This document shows, one piece after another, positions 44,470-61,929 of a DNA stretch of 64,000 nt (position 1 is its first letter; every line of letters begins with the position of its first letter). The DNA is from Dryas octopetala (Eukaryota > Streptophyta > Magnoliopsida > Rosales > Rosaceae). The notes under the pieces were generated by a model. That model made no database searches and was not told where the DNA came from. It saw nothing but the letters and a program-made list of their open reading frames with translations. The position numbers and the translations under genes are program-made. The stretch covers positions 32,350,698-32,414,697 of the forward strand of contig OY992833.1 of NCBI GenBank assembly GCA_963921425.1, given 5' to 3'.

Positions 44470-47001
44470 ATGGAGGGTACTCTCTTTCCAACTAGGCCAG
44501 TGTATCCCATTCCAACAAGCAGACCAAAACAACCAAGCCCTCCTGTGAAATTCAATTCCACAACTTTGCCACCCCCTCCTCCTCAGCCCCCATCTCCTCC
44601 CTCATTCCCTATAGACTCTCTCCTTCAGCACCTTCTAAGTCTCTCTTCACCTCCCAACACTCCTCACAGGCTCAGACCTTTAAACCCACCTCAGCAAACC
44701 AATGCCAATTTCCCTTCTCTTCAAATTTCAGTGGATTCAACCCCAAAACAGCACAAACTAAAGAAATCCACTTCAGTTTTAGTCCCAAATTTTGAGGACA
44801 ATAAAGGAGAGGTGAAACCAGAAGATAGGCTTCTTGACTTTTTGACAATAAAGGGTAAGTTGATGTTCAATTCCATTGTAGAGCAGCCTTTGCATAGTTT
44901 GAATGATGTGTTTGATTCTGCTAAGTTTGAGTTGCTTGAAGTTGATTTGATTAGTCTATTGAAAGCATTAGACCTTTCTGGCAATTGGGAAAGAGCCCTT
45001 TTGTTGTTCGAATGGATTCAGTTGAACTTAAGCTCTCAAAATTTGAAATTAGATAATCAGATGATTGAACTAATGGTTAGAATTCTTGGTAGAGAGTCAC
45101 AGCATACCATTGCATCAAAGTTGTTTGAAGCAATTCCTATAGAGGAATATTCTCTAGATGTCCGAGCTTATACCACTATCATTCATGCGCATTCTCGTAC
45201 TGGCAAGTACGAATGTGCAATTGACTTGTTTGATAAAATGGTGGAGATTGGTCTCTCACCAACTTTGGTCACTTACAATGTCATTCTTGATGTTTATGGG
45301 AAGATGGGTCGATCTTGGAATAAAATTTTAGGCCTCTTGGATGAGATGAAGAGCAAAGGATTTGAATTTGATGAGTTTACTTGTAGTACAGTGATATCTG
45401 CTTGTGGAAGAGAGGGTTTGTTGAATGAGGCAAAAGAGTTCTTTGCTGGATTGAAGTCACAAGGCTATGTACCAGGAACCGTTACCTATAATTCTTTGTT
45501 GCAGGTTTTCGGAAAGGCAGGGGTATTTACAGAGGCCTTGGGCATATTAAAAGAAATGGAGGATAACAATTGCCCACCCGACGCTGTTACTTACAATGAG
45601 CTTGTGGCAGCTTATGTGAGGGCAGGATTCACTGAGGAAGGTGCATCTGTCATAGAAACAATGACCCAAAAAGGAGTAATGCCAAATGCTGTTACATACA
45701 CTACTGTGATCAATGCATATGGTAAAGCTGGAAAGGAGGAAGAGGCTGTAAGGTTGTTCAGCCAAATGAAGGAGACAGGTTGTGTTCCTAATGTTTGTAC
45801 ATACAATGCTGTCCTTGGAATGCTTGGAAAGAAGTCACGGCCAGAGGAGATGATAAAAATACTTTGTGATATGAAGTCAAGTGGATGCGCTCCTAACCGT
45901 ATTACATGGAACACAATGCTTGCCATGTGTGCTGATAAGGGTAAGCACAAATATGTGAATTTGGTGTTTCGTGAAATGAAGAATTGTGGTTTTGAGCCTG
46001 ACAGAGACACATTCAATACCTTGATCAGTGCATATGGACGGTGTGGATCAGAAATAGACGCTGCACAGATGCACGATGAGATGATAAAGGCAGGATTTAC
46101 TCCATGTGTTACAACTTACAATGCACTTCTAAATGCTCTGGCTCAGCGAGGGGACTGGAAAGCAGCAGAATCTGTTATTCTAGATATGAGAAGTAAGGGT
46201 TTCAAGCCTAATGAAACCTCATATTCATTGATGATCCACTGTCACGCAAAGGGAAGGAATGTGAGGGGGATAGAGAGAATTGAGAAAGAAATATATGATG
46301 GTCATATTTTTCCTAGTTGGATTCTTTTGAGAAGTCTTGTTCTTGCAAACTTTAAGTGCAGATCACTGAGAGGTATGGAGAGGGCATTCCAGCAATTGCA
46401 GATCAATGGATATAAGCCTGACTTGGTTCTATTCAATTCTATGCTTTCAATTTTTGCTAGAAACAATATGTATGATCGGGCCAATGACATGCTGCACATG
46501 ATTCGTGAATGTGGCCTTCAGCCAGATCTTGTAACCTACAATAGCTTGATGGACATGTACGCCAGAAAGGGCGAGTGTTGGAAAGCAGAAGAAATTCTCT
46601 TGGGCCTACAAAAGTCTGGTGGGAAACCAGACCTTGTCTCTTATAACACTGTCATCAAAGGATTTTGCAGGCAAGGGCACATGCAGGAGGCTATAAGAAT
46701 TCTCTCTGAGATGACAGCTAGAGGGATTCGGCCGTGCATTTTTACCTACAATACTTTTGTCACAGGCTTTGCGGGGCAGGCAATGTTCTCAGAAATAGAT
46801 GAAGTGATTAGCTATATGATTCAGAACAATTGCAGACCCAATGAGCTAACCTACAAGATTGCGGTGGATGGTTATTGTAAGGCAAGAAAATATAAAGAAG
46901 CTATGGACTTTCTGTCAAAGATTAAGGAGATTGATAGTTCTTTTGATGATCAATATGTGCAAAGACTTGCTTCCCGCGTTAGGGACATTATGGAATCATG
47001 A
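44470..47001 (+). CDS. Plastid PPR protein, PPR10 / At2g18940 type (843 aa)
   Basis: P-class pentatricopeptide repeat protein, a sequence-specific RNA binder. Maize PPR10 sits on the atpI-atpH and psaJ-rpl33 spacers in plastids, stabilises processed RNA ends and stimulates atpH translation. The first ATG (MEGTLFPTRPVYP) matches the expected N-terminus of the At2g18940 group. Residues 1 to about 60 are Pro/Ser-rich and look like a transit peptide. About 18-19 tandem motifs of 35 residues (roughly 165-825) follow, each with a (V)TYN core and GxxPD/N ending. Diagnostic blocks shared with PPR10 include LVLANFKCRSLRGMERAF, KPDLVLFNSMLSI and ITWNTMLAMC. There is no DYW, E or SMR domain. Intronless, as most P-class PPR genes are. 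It stands between HPT1 (divergent) and the ADAGIO gene, an arrangement also found in Arabidopsis. Orthology to PPR10 is inferred from resemblance. Confidence 0.92.
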   Translation: MEGTLFPTRPVYPIPTSRPKQPSPPVKFNSTTLPPPPPQPPSPPSFPIDSLLQHLLSLSSPPNTPHRLRPLNPPQQTNANFPSLQISVDSTPKQHKLKKSTSVLVPNFEDNKGEVKPEDRLLDFLTIKGKLMFNSIVEQPLHSLNDVFDSAKFELLEVDLISLLKALDLSGNWERALLLFEWIQLNLSSQNLKLDNQMIELMVRILGRESQHTIASKLFEAIPIEEYSLDVRAYTTIIHAHSRTGKYECAIDLFDKMVEIGLSPTLVTYNVILDVYGKMGRSWNKILGLLDEMKSKGFEFDEFTCSTVISACGREGLLNEAKEFFAGLKSQGYVPGTVTYNSLLQVFGKAGVFTEALGILKEMEDNNCPPDAVTYNELVAAYVRAGFTEEGASVIETMTQKGVMPNAVTYTTVINAYGKAGKEEEAVRLFSQMKETGCVPNVCTYNAVLGMLGKKSRPEEMIKILCDMKSSGCAPNRITWNTMLAMCADKGKHKYVNLVFREMKNCGFEPDRDTFNTLISAYGRCGSEIDAAQMHDEMIKAGFTPCVTTYNALLNALAQRGDWKAAESVILDMRSKGFKPNETSYSLMIHCHAKGRNVRGIERIEKEIYDGHIFPSWILLRSLVLANFKCRSLRGMERAFQQLQINGYKPDLVLFNSMLSIFARNNMYDRANDMLHMIRECGLQPDLVTYNSLMDMYARKGECWKAEEILLGLQKSGGKPDLVSYNTVIKGFCRQGHMQEAIRILSEMTARGIRPCIFTYNTFVTGFAGQAMFSEIDEVISYMIQNNCRPNELTYKIAVDGYCKARKYKEAMDFLSKIKEIDSSFDDQYVQRLASRVRDIMES

Positions 47002-47430
47002 CTTCACTGTTTATCATTATTGGTTTCGTTTTGCCTATTGTTGGGATATTCTGGTCAATGATGACAAAGCTTGTTAACTAATTTTCCAGCTTCTGTGTAA
47101 TTTTCTTTGGATAAGTCAGGTACCCAAATCATATGATATCTTGACATAGAAGATACATCATGGGTGTATGTTTGTAGTTGTTGTATCAGCCTCTGAAATC
47201 AATCCTATCAAGAACTTTTCTGTCCAATTGTTTAGCCTTAATGGCGGTACAAATTAAGAGCTCAAGAAACAGCATGAGTGGATGTAATGGGTTTGAAAAT
47301 GAATGTAATTGTGAAAGAATGTAATATCAGCCAGTGGCTATCTTATAGAGACATCGTTACTTTTTTGTTGGGCGGCTTTATAGCTGTTTAGAGAGCTTTA
47401 TCTGTAAACTACTTTTGCATACGTAATAAG

Positions 47431-47436
47431 AATAAA
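47431..47436 (+). terminator. Candidate poly(A) signal of the PPR gene
   Basis: AATAAA about 430 bp after the stop codon, within acgtaataagaataaagc and followed by a T-rich stretch. This is a plausible 3' end signal; plant signals are loose, so other sites may be used. Confidence 0.35.
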
Positions 47437-48041
47437 GCTGCCTTCTTTGTTTTGTGTATAATTTCTATTTCTCTTATTTCTCTTTTCCCTGATCTTTTGA
47501 GTTTTACTCTGATGATCTGATCAAGCAGTTATATAACTTATATCAACTGAAGTGGTGAATCTGTCTTCCTATTATATGTGGCTGCTTCCACTGTTTCCCC
47601 AATCTGCTTCCTAGTATAATGGTTTCTTTCTTCTTTATCTGGTGGTCAGCATGAACAGCTTGGTTTCGTCGGTTGTAATTTTGTTTTTGATACTTGTTAG
47701 CATTTTTCTTAAAAAAAAAAACAGAAAAAAGAATTTCTGATTTCTTTTTATGGATTTTTGGTTCTACTAATGTTTCTGACCATTTGTTCATTTATAGAAA
47801 AAGGGGATTGTTTTGAATATAAAATTAAAGTCCATAAAGTACACTACTAATACTTTTATTTTCTTAACATTTTTATTTTGATAATGATGGTATATAAAAT
47901 TGAAATAGAAATAAAAAATATCTTCATTTTGAAATTATCTTGTATTTTAGTGGAATAATATATTCTATAAATAATAAATATAAAAAAGAAGAGGTTATAA
48001 AAAATAGAGAATTATAGCAATGGTTTCGAACTTTACCTTAA
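47437..48041. other. Non-coding spacer
   Basis: No gene supported. AT-rich with an A tract at 47,711-47,720. Confidence 0.5.
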
Positions 48042-48395
48042 GAACATCTCCAACAGACTAAGCAAAATTTTTTGGCTGCTCAGTTAGTTGTGCCACGTTA
48101 GATAAATCATCTTTGACAGTCTTTGCAAATAAACTCGTCAAAATAAGAATTCAAAGTCAGCTCGTCAGTTTTAATGAGTAAATTTGATTCTTCAAATCTT
48201 AAACTATTAAAATATTAATTTGGCTCTTCAAATCTTAATTTTGTCTAAACAAGAAAAAAATAAAAAATTAATGAAATTGAAGAGTTTGTTAGAGTTCACA
48301 ATTTTAAAGTAAGAAATTTGGCTCTTCAAGTTGTCACATATGCTAGCAAAGTAAGATTTGAAAGACCAAATTTGAGGAGTTCGTTAGAGATGCTC
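48042..48395. mobile_element. PIF/Harbinger (Tourist-like) MITE, 354 bp
   Basis: The ends gaacatctccaacagact and ...gttagagatgctc are imperfect inverted repeats of the common plant type GAGCATCTCTAAC. They are flanked by TAA on both sides (48039-48041 and 48396-48398), the 3-bp duplication of PIF/Harbinger elements. The interior is AT-rich with repeated ggctcttcaaat phrases and has no transposase. Confidence 0.72.
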
Positions 48396-48424
48396 TAAGT
48401 ATCACTTTGGTTTACGAATTTGTT

Positions 48425-48660
48425 TTTAAAATTCTATAGGCTATGAATTTTCACTCGCGTATCACTTAAATTCATTTTGTCAATTTCATCTATTTTGTTT
48501 GTTAATTTTAGTCACATGTATCATATTGGAGAATAAAAAGAAGATGAATTGTTATTTTTACCCCTCAAATGAGGTCACGTGCTTTATATGTGATTAAAAT
48601 TAACAGAAAAAATAGACAAAATCGACGGAATGAAATTAAGTCATACACATATCAAATTTT
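48425..48660. repeat. Small inverted repeat
   Basis: The phrase tgtcaatttcatctattttg followed by ttaattttagtcacat (about 48479-48520) is answered in inverse by atgtgattaaaattaacag and atagacaaaatcgacgg (about 48589-48625). This is a foldback of about 200 bp, MITE-like; its ends are not defined. Confidence 0.4.
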
Positions 48661-48825
48661 GTAGAATTAACTTTAATATCTAAAAATGTGTTTTTCGAGC
48701 CAAAACATAAGCAAAACTTGGTAGAGTGATAAATCTTCAGTAAAGTGACCTACAAAAGAAGGTCAACAGGGATACTAAAGTTGCTTTCACTACACTCTGG
48801 CTCGATAGCATGTCTTTAAAAATTT

Positions 48826-49929
48826 GGCTTAATTATCGATTTACCACCCAAAATTGTAACTCATTCCCATTTTACCACCTGAAAGTTTTTTTTGTCTCAG
48901 ATTACCACCTGTAACTTACATCCGTGTCCCATTTTACCTTATTCCGTCAACAATTCCGTTAATGCTGACTTGGCGCGCTGGATGTGCGCCACGTGTCACA
49001 TCTTTTTTGTATTTTTTGATTTTTTTGATTTTTCTATTTTTATAAACTTTGAAAATTAATTAAAAATAGCTCCAAACTTAGAAAGATACACGAAAAATTC
49101 CTACCGACTTGTCTTAACTAGTACTAATTTACTATGGGGTCAAAATGCCAATTTTCCCTCTAAAAATTTCCAAAAAATTTGGAAAGTTCAAATTTATTTA
49201 TATAAAATTAAAATACTCTAGACTCTTTGAAAATTCATAGAATAATCTCCCGAACTCCAAAAAATATGAGGTCTGCACCGTTAGTCTTATAAAAACTAAC
49301 ATTACCTTTCTCGTGAACACTTGCTACCCAAAAGACCTCTCGGTCTTAGAGAAAAATAAAATTCCCTATAAAATAAATTCTAGAAAAATTCTAAAATTTC
49401 TGTAAAGTCTCGAAATAATTCTCTAAAACAAGCTTTTGGTAATTTTTCAAAATATTTTTGAGAATTTGTCCAAGAGTTTACGAAAATTCTAGAATTTATT
49501 TAATAGAGGAAAATTTATTTTAATTTTTTAGAAATAAATTTGGACTTTCTAATTTTTTTGAAAATTTTTAGAGGGCAAATTGGTAATTTAACCTTATAGA
49601 AAATTAGTGCTAGTCAAGACGAGTATGTAGGAATTTTTCATGTATTTTTCTGAGTTCGGAACTATTTTTAATGAATTTTCAAAGTTTATAAAAATAAAAA
49701 AATAAAAAAATGCGAAAAAATAAAAAAAAAAGATGTGACACGTGGCGCACATCTAGCGCGCCACGTTAGCATTAACGACCAGATCGTCAGCATTAACGGA
49801 ATTGTTGACGGAAAAAGGTAAAATGGGACATGGATGTAAGTTACAGGTGGTAATCTGGGACAAAAAAAACTTTCAGGTGGTAAAGTGGGAATGAGTTACA
49901 ATTTTTGGTGGTAAATCGATAATTAAGCC
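48826..49929. mobile_element. Mutator-type palindromic element, 1,104 bp, perfect 9-bp duplication
   Basis: It is flanked on both sides by taaaaattt (48817-48825 and 49930-49938). The ends are ggcttaattatcgatttacc and its inverse. The two halves are almost completely inverse to each other (arms of about 500 bp), so it is a foldback element that could give a long hairpin RNA. The arms contain a cgccacgtgtcacatc / gatgtgacacgtggcg pair with a G-box core (CACGTG). No ORF. It inserted into, or at the edge of, the inverted-repeat element that follows. Confidence 0.85.
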
Positions 49930-50464
49930 TAAAAATTTAACCATGAGGGCATGAGGTAACCCAAAAATATATTTTTTTTCTCCAAAACCTGGTTCCCTTC
50001 TTTATTTTTATTTTTTTATTTCTTCTTCTCATTTCTCTCCATCCCCTTGCTTCTCTCTCTCTCTCACAGCACTTCCATCCCCAGTCCAGCTCTACGGCGC
50101 CGACCACCTGCAACCAGTCAACCAACCTCTCCCTCTCCTCTCTCTCCCGGTTCCACCCTCTCCCGCAGCCTCTCTCTCCCCTGCATTTCTCACTCTCCCC
50201 TACCTTTCTCCGAGTATTTAAGGAGAATTAATGTAGAATTTTGAATGGAGTTCTACACATAAGTATAATTTATATTTGAAGAGTATGGACTTGAACTGTA
50301 ATTGACAAATATATGATTATGATATGGAATTTTAATTAACTGTCTTGGACTTTTTCTGGGTATTTTTTATTTCATCTCATATTGTTGTATTTGAAGAGAT
50401 TCCAACTTGCCTTTCACAATTAGGGTGCTACCAATTACCAAATGCCCTATGTCTGTGTCCTTTG

Positions 50465-53291
50465 TAGGGGTGGGCACGGTGCGGTCCGGCCCAGTTCTCC
50501 CCCCACACCGGCACTGCACTGTAGAAGACAATACGGTGCGGTGCGGTGCCGGTGTGAGAGAATTGTTGCAGCAGAACTGGACCAAACCAAACTGTAACAG
50601 TTCCGGTCCGGTCCAGTGCACTGTTTATGTTTTGGGCCTTACTGTTTTAGGTCTTTTAGTCTGAGCCCAATTAAAAACTTGGACCAAAAAATAACTACTG
50701 TACGTCTGTACCATTGGGAAAACATTTATAAGGAGAGGGAAGTTAAAGTTAGCTTAACCATACAACTGTACCATCCTGTCATGTTCTCACTTCTCATTTC
50801 AGAACAAATTGACATGCACTCATAAGCTTTTCACTGGACCAGAGTTCAAGAAACGACAGAAAATTAAAATCCAAGAGAAAACAGAGCCACAAGCTAGCAA
50901 ATCAAATTGGCTTCTTGAGAGCCACAAAAGTAAAATTAGTTGGGAGGGATCAGAATACACAACAATTCACATGAAACACTAACCATGGAATGCAAACATC
51001 ATAAAATAGATAAGAGAAAAAAAGGTAACTAGAAACTAGACCATGAATAGCAGCTAAGGGCCTGCCAGACATATTATGGTCTACAGTCAAACATACCCTG
51101 TAATTTGACACAGCACAACACAATAAAACACAAATTTGCTATACAGATATGTAAAGAGGATTCACAATATGGATCAAAACAACCCATTAATCAATAATCA
51201 CAAAATTTCATATCCCCCAGCCAGCAAACACCATAAATCACCCATTGTCTTCAAATAACCCCTGCTAGCAGCCATCAAATACACCATAAAACCCCTGTCA
51301 GCAGCCATCAAATACACCAGAATACCCCTGCCAGCAGCTATCAAACACTATAAATTAATAACTAGGCAACTAAACAAATTAACTATAAACCCTAATTTAA
51401 AATTGAAATTGCAAGGAAGAACCACAAAATTGCACATAAATTATAGAATAACCCTAATGTAAACCCTAACCCGAAATCAAACCCCAAATTAACTATAAAC
51501 CCTAATTTAAAATCAAAATTGCAAGGAAGAACCACAAATTTGCACAAAAATTATAGAATAACCCTAATGTAAACCCTAACCCGAAATCAAACCCCACATT
51601 AAGTCATTAACTATAAACCCTAATTTAAAATCGAAATTGCAAGGAAGAACAAAAAAATTGCACAAAAATTACAGAATAACCTTAATATAAACCCAAACCC
51701 GAAATCAAACCCCAAATTGCAAAGAGATGACAAGATGAGAGAGTGAGAGATGAGAGACAGAGATGATAGACTAACAGAGATAGACGCGAGATGAGAGATG
51801 AGAGTGAGAGATATGGTTACCTGAGACGACGCCGACGAAATGTACGGGAACGGCTTTTGATTCGCTGCGACGACGCCGACGAGATCAGAGATCAGACTTG
51901 AGTGGTTGAGTCACCTGACTGCGATTCGCGAGTAAGAGTGAGAGATGAGAGACAGAGATGACTAGATGAAAGATGCGAGATGAGAGATGAGAGTGAGAGA
52001 GATGGCTACCTGAGATGAGTGTGAGAGCTGAGAGTGAGAGACAGAGCAGAGATCGACTTCGCTGCGTGAGAGAGTCAGAGAGGCAGAGACTGAGATGAGA
52101 GTGAGATTGGCTGCGTGAGACATAAATCAATTGGGGCTTTAGGGTTGGGGACCGGGGTAATCCGTAATTGGGTAGGGTAATTGCCTAAATGGCCAAATGG
52201 GTAAATTGGTAATTGACTAATCTAATTAGTAATTAGGGTTTGACTTTTTGAGGGTTTCAAATTTTCAATTGGGGTTTCAACTTTCAATTGGGGTTTCATT
52301 TAATTTTGGTGTTTTAACTGGAGTTTAGAGTATAGGGTATTTAGGGTATATGATATAGTCTTATAATAAACTTATAAACATATATATACAAAAATTATAA
52401 GTTATGATATACTATAATATTATAAACTATATACTATATGGGTACTATCAAATATATAATTAGTGTTTCAATTAGGGTTTAAATTGGTAATTTGTAATTG
52501 ACTAATCTAATTGGGGTTTGAGGGTTTCAATTGGGGTTTAGAGTATAGGGTATTTAGAGTATAGTCTTGTAGTAAACATATACATAAAAAAATTATAAGT
52601 TAGGATATATTATAGTATTATAAATTATATACTATATAGTACTATCAAATATATAATTAGTGTTTCAAATGGGGTTTAAATTGGTAATTTGTAATTGACT
52701 AATCTAATTGGGGTTTGAGGGTTTAAATTGGGGTTTAAATTGGTAATTTGTAATTAACTAATCTAATTGGGATTTGAGGGTTTCAATTGGGGTTTAGAGT
52801 ATAGGGGCCATAGGCCATTTAGGGTATAGGGTATAGTCTTATAGTAAACAATAATATATATAAAAAAATTATAAGCTAGGATATACTATAGTATTATAAA
52901 CTATATACTATATAGTACTATATATATAATATACTATATAGGCCATATAGGGATATATAAAATATATTTTAGGGTCTAAAATATAGCTAGGTTAATATTA
53001 ATCTTATTATCTAAAATATATATAAATGTGTGTAAAAAAGTGTATAAAAATGTACTAAAAAAGTGTATAAAAATATAAATATGTATAAATATATATATGT
53101 TTATACATATACGGTCCGGTCCGGTCCGGCCCGGCTTCAAGGAAAGCAACACCGGAACCGGAACCGTATAGGACCGGTCCGGTCCAATTCGGTCCAATCT
53201 TTGACCGGTTTTGGTCAACACGGTTTTTACGGTTTTTTAACCCCCGGTTTGATTCGGTGTATCCGGTTTGCGGTTTAAATGCCCACCCCTA
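50465..53291. mobile_element. hAT-type element, 2,827 bp, perfect 8-bp duplication
   Basis: The ends TAGGGGTGGGC and GCCCACCCCTA are flanked by gtcctttg on both sides (50457-50464 and 53292-53299), the hAT hallmark. The subterminal zones are rich in ggtccggt and cggtgcgg repeats (50475-50620 and 53105-53275). The interior is made of tandem repeats: about 43 bp x3 (51,255-51,345), about 115 bp x3 with aactataaaccctaattt (51,375-51,720), GAGA-rich sequence with cgacgccgac (51,720-52,110), and about 180 bp x3-4 with ggtttgagggtttcaattgg (52,190-52,900). No transposase, so it is non-autonomous despite its size. Confidence 0.82.
51255..52900. repeat. Serial tandem repeats inside the hAT element
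   Basis: Three different repeat families lie one after another: a ~43-bp unit (cagcagccatcaaatacacc), a ~115-bp unit with accctaatttaaaat and ccctaacccgaaatcaaacc, and a ~180-bp unit with taattgactaatctaattgg and tatatactatatagtact. Internal tandem amplification of this kind is known in non-autonomous DNA transposons. Confidence 0.7.
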
Positions 53292-53795
53292 GTCCTTTGC
53301 ACATACATGGTAGAAGAGCACTACAAGAGCAGTCTCTAGACAAACACTTAGTTGACTCCCAGATCTTCTAATTAGTACAGTCAAAATGGTATGTGTATGC
53401 CATCTGCTATCTAAAGTTTTGTTGCCTAACCAGAAAGTCAGCTTCTAGCCTTCTACAAGTATCAAAAAAGGCCAACTTTTAACAATTCCGTCCAGCGGTT
53501 ATGATATCTGGCTTTCACCCAACCTAGGAGACCCAACCGCGAGGGAGAGAAAGTAGGGGGTAGAGAGAGGAGAGGGAGAGGTTGGTTGACTGGTTGGAGG
53601 TGGTCTGCACCGGTGAGCTGGGCTGGGGATGGAGATGCCGAGAGAGAGAGAGAGAAGCACGGGAAGAAAAAAAAGGAGAAAGGAGAAGAAGAAAAACAAA
53701 GAGAAAGGAGGGGAACTGGGTTTTGGAGAAAAAAAAAAAAAGAAAATTTTTTTTTTTTGGGTTAAGTGTTAAAATTTTAAATATATAGCAATATT

Positions 53796-59989
<6,194 letters not shown>

Positions 59990-61929
59990 TTAAGAGTGTA
60001 TATGGTAACACCACGCTGTAACCAAGGGTCACAGAAGCCTTCAACTGCAAGATTTGAGATCATTATGAGGAATCAGTTAGCAGAGATTGCTGTTTCAGTC
60101 GGTAATAGCTCTTGAAAAATGTTATTTTAGTCAGGACTTGTTTTGGGTGTTACTGGTTGTGCACATAACTAATGTGGAATTGTTCTGGCTCGGGATGAAC
60201 TTTCAGTTATTTTCAAGAGTGACTTGAAACCACGTTTGTTTTATGTGAGGTTTGTGTGAGACTGCCCTTCAGTACGGACAATGAATAATTCTTCCTTGTC
60301 AGGTTAGTAGTATATATAATGGACAGGTAGGTTTACATATGTAGACTTAGTTTCTTATTATGCCTATGTGTTATTTGAACCAAACGAGAAAGAGATGCAT
60401 GTTTATAGTGACGTTTGCTAGTCCTCTATATATGTAATGAATCTTTGTTTCAGCTCTCCTTCACTCATCTAAAGTATGTTATCCAGCTTAATAGATATAC
60501 AAGCAAAGATTGTGAGGCAGATTTCTGAAGAAGCCAGCACCCCAACTCTGCAGAACATGGTGGTGCCACTTTTGGGTCCAGATCACCTTTTTCTGACTGA
60601 AATGGTTTTATTGAGATTTGACAATTTCAGCCTTGAAGGATGTGGCTTCTTTTGTTTGCTGCCCTGATCTTTGCTCTCAGTTTCACAGTTTCTTCTTTAC
60701 ACAGGCAGATAAATTTGTTACGGTTATGTAAATTTTACTGTAGTTCTGTTCCCCATTGTATCCACTTGCTCAGTTTGTGACATGGAGTCTTTGCTAATTG
60801 CTGCAATGGTAATGATTGATTGGAATAAGTTTTGCATATGTTTTTGGCTTGGAGTGGGCATGAATCATGATTTCTCACTTGTGTGAGTTACAAGTGACAA
60901 TAGACTGGGATGCGGTGATTTGGACATGGATGCTACAAATTTTTAAATTTTAAAAGTTGAACCTACAAAAACGACAATGTGTAGTTTTATTGTTGGTTTG
61001 TCATGCTACGCTAAGACGCTGATTGATGTGAGGACGAAAGTTTTTCTCCTCTAGTAGGGGCTAGATTGAGATTGAGTATAGGGCTGATTTTCAACCAAGA
61101 ATTTCATGTCCATTTAAGCCTTGATTAGGAAAACTAATGTTTCACAACCGTAAACCATTTCCATCATAGTTGTTATCAAATGTCAGCAACTTAGGGTACC
61201 GTTAGCACCATTGCACTCCCCACCACCCCAACTACTTCATATGAGCATGAAACAAAATTGAAAATAGATTTAGAATCTCAAAAATGCTCTTAAGATACTC
61301 CAAGGTCATTCTAATAAAAAAGAAATCCAATTTGAGTTTCTCAATGGAGAATATGATCAATGAAAATGGAAGAAAATAAACTCCTTTGATGGTTTGGACT
61401 TTGGACCGAAAATGATAATGAACAAAAAAGGGAAAATAATAAATAATAAAAAAATAAAAATAAAATAACCCAATACAAGTTGGAACAAACTATATGGGCG
61501 AAAAATGTCTTTTGACATATATACTATAGCTGATTAAGGGCAAATAAAATGTCTTTTGACATATATATTATAGCTGATTAAGGGCAAATAAGATGTTTCC
61601 CAAACAAGGGGGAAATAACATATCTGCCACTGCCAGAGAATCAGAAGACAGAAGTTCCATAATCCATTCCTGTGCTAGCAAGTAGCAAACCAAATTATTA
61701 TCAAAATAAAAAATAAAAAGAAAATTCCCCAATCTAGAAGTAGTCGCAAAGACAAAGATCTGACCAGTTGGGTTGCGTGAAGTAGACAGTACTTGTTCTT
61801 GTATCCACCAAGTACCAACTCACTCACACAAGATCACTCATCACTTCACTCTAAGCTACTCCTCACTCAAAACCCACAAAGATCCCACAATATTTTCTCT
61901 CATTTTTCGCCGAACCAAACAGAACCCAG
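59990..61929. other. ADAGIO 3' UTR and intergenic spacer
   Basis: The first few hundred bases are probably ADAGIO 3' UTR. The spacer beyond shows no coding sequence of note. It contains a tandem duplication (61,501-61,592, separate entry), A-rich stretches (61,440-61,470) and the leader of the next gene. Confidence 0.5.
61501..61592. repeat. Tandem duplication of about 46 bp upstream of the last gene
   Basis: The phrase aatgtcttttgacatatata followed by (c/t)tatagctgattaagggcaaat is present twice in a row (about 61504-61545 and 61550-61592), differing by one base. It lies about 340-430 bp before the ATG at 61,930, in the likely promoter. Confidence 0.8.

Larger units (their letters stand above)
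49935..53795. mobile_element. Inverted-repeat element, split by a nested hAT
   Basis: About 49,935-50,165 (ctccaaaacctggttccctt..., aaccagtcaaccaacctctc) returns inverted at about 53,540-53,795 with roughly four-fifths identity by eye. It includes the pyrimidine run and the accaacctctccctctcctc block. Without the hAT in the middle the element would be about 1.0 kb. The ends and target duplication are unclear because a Mutator-type element sits at the left border. No coding sequence: the Arg/Ser-rich frames come from the CT repeats. Confidence 0.6.
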
